Source of the DNA: Nocardia jinanensis | GTDB lineage: Bacteria; Actinomycetota; Actinomycetes; Mycobacteriales; Mycobacteriaceae | Direction of reading: 5' to 3' | DNA length: 64,000 nt | NCBI RefSeq assembly: GCF_014645735.1 | Contig: NZ_BMMH01000007.1 | Location: 124,001 to 188,000, forward strand | Shown here: positions 63,698-64,000 of the stretch, in pieces | How the letters are laid out: every line of letters starts with the position of its first letter | Numbering within the stretch: position 1 is the first letter of the stretch | Notes under the pieces: generated by a model | Database searches by the model: none | Told to the model about the DNA's origin: nothing | The model's input: only the letters and a program-made list of their open reading frames with translations | Translations under genes and position numbers: made by a program

Positions 63698-64000
63698 ATG
63701 ATCGAAGAAATGAACTACGACATCGGTACTCTGCTCACCACCCCCGCCGATTTGCTGGGATTCGGTGAACCGACCCATCTGGAACCCGCCTTCGCCTGGA
63801 CTCGTAACGATCTCTTCGCGGAGCTGGCCGGCCGCGGATACCGGTCGATCGCCCTCGAGACCGATCGGGTCGCCGCCCTGGTGGTGAACGATTACGTTCA
63901 GCACGGCGTGGGCACGCTCGACGAGGCCATGGCGAAAGGGTTCTCACACGGTTTCGGCGAGCCGGCGGCGAACAGGGGGCTGGTCTCCTGGATGCGCGAG
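63698..64000 (+). CDS. Erythromycin esterase family protein, N-terminal part
   Basis: The first 101 residues are visible; the gene runs off the right edge. LLGFGEPTHLEPAFAWTRND near 20, GYRSIALETDRVAALVVNDY near 47, and GFSHGFGEPAANRGLVSWMR near 81 match the start of EreA/B-type esterases, including the GEPTH motif with the catalytic histidine. These hydrolyse macrolide lactones in resistance strains, but many actinobacterial members have no known substrate. ATG at 63698 or 63710 can be the start. It diverges from a double-MerR regulator likely to control it. Confidence 0.88.
   Translation, partial: MIEEMNYDIGTLLTTPADLLGFGEPTHLEPAFAWTRNDLFAELAGRGYRSIALETDRVAALVVNDYVQHGVGTLDEAMAKGFSHGFGEPAANRGLVSWMRE

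Overview
The window is high-GC DNA with gene content typical of a mycolic-acid actinobacterium, most likely Nocardia or a close relative such as Rhodococcus or Mycobacterium. The evidence is the dense GTG/ATG starts coupled by ATGA or GTGA overlaps, many FadE-type acyl-CoA dehydrogenases, F420-type oxidoreductases, a mycothiol-type TIGR03086 protein and a CmtR-like metal sensor. The genus assignment is inference. No rRNA, tRNA or CRISPR array was seen.

Most of the window (1-9.7 kb, 18-38.9 kb, 50.3-60.9 kb) is a fragmented catabolic region for CoA-activated acids. It encodes two acyl-CoA synthetases, three CoA transferases, several acyl-CoA dehydrogenases including three probable large/small subunit pairs, three crotonases, a double-hotdog MaoC/FAS1-type dehydratase, three SDRs, MDR reductases, a DUF35-thiolase fusion (probable retro-aldolase or thiolase), an aldehyde dehydrogenase, two beta-hydroxyacid dehydrogenases and two P450-ferredoxin pairs. 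A coupled kinase-like gene and acyl-CoA dehydrogenase (1121-3441) resemble the two halves of ACAD10/11 and the Lva levulinate pathway, which suggests phosphorylation-dependent dehydration of a 4-hydroxyacyl-CoA. The substrate is not known. Cyclic, branched or terpenoid/steroid side-chain acids would fit. Related inverted-repeat operators in four promoter regions (about 3.47, 22.06, 33.28 and 57.93 kb) suggest one regulon, perhaps run by the TetR regulator at 3478.

Two accessory blocks interrupt this region. Block one (9.7-18.0 kb) holds a nuclease-like unknown gene, a metal-resistance module (CmtR sensor, CDF exporter with a Cys-rich tail, DUF3703, Cys-pair protein), a MerR/YnfA deletion scar, a ferritin-like protein, a Tat-type DJ-1 protein with a 24-bp perfect palindrome upstream, a serine recombinase and two gene remnants. 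Block two (38.9-50.3 kb) is bounded by two nearly identical serine-hydrolase paralogues in inverted orientation. Between them lie an IS110 element, MerR, DUF6262 and cytosine-methyltransferase remnants, two relics of one unknown family, a repeat-flanked methyltransferase-like gene, a GNAT acetyltransferase and a dienelactone-hydrolase homologue lacking its catalytic cysteine.

The right end (61-64 kb) carries small secreted proteins, a PPOX-type flavoprotein, and a double-MerR regulator divergent from an erythromycin-esterase gene that runs off the window. The most unusual feature is a 75-bp in-frame tandem repeat at 59442-59619. It forms a small ORF that overlaps both the preceding aldehyde dehydrogenase and the following CoA transferase.
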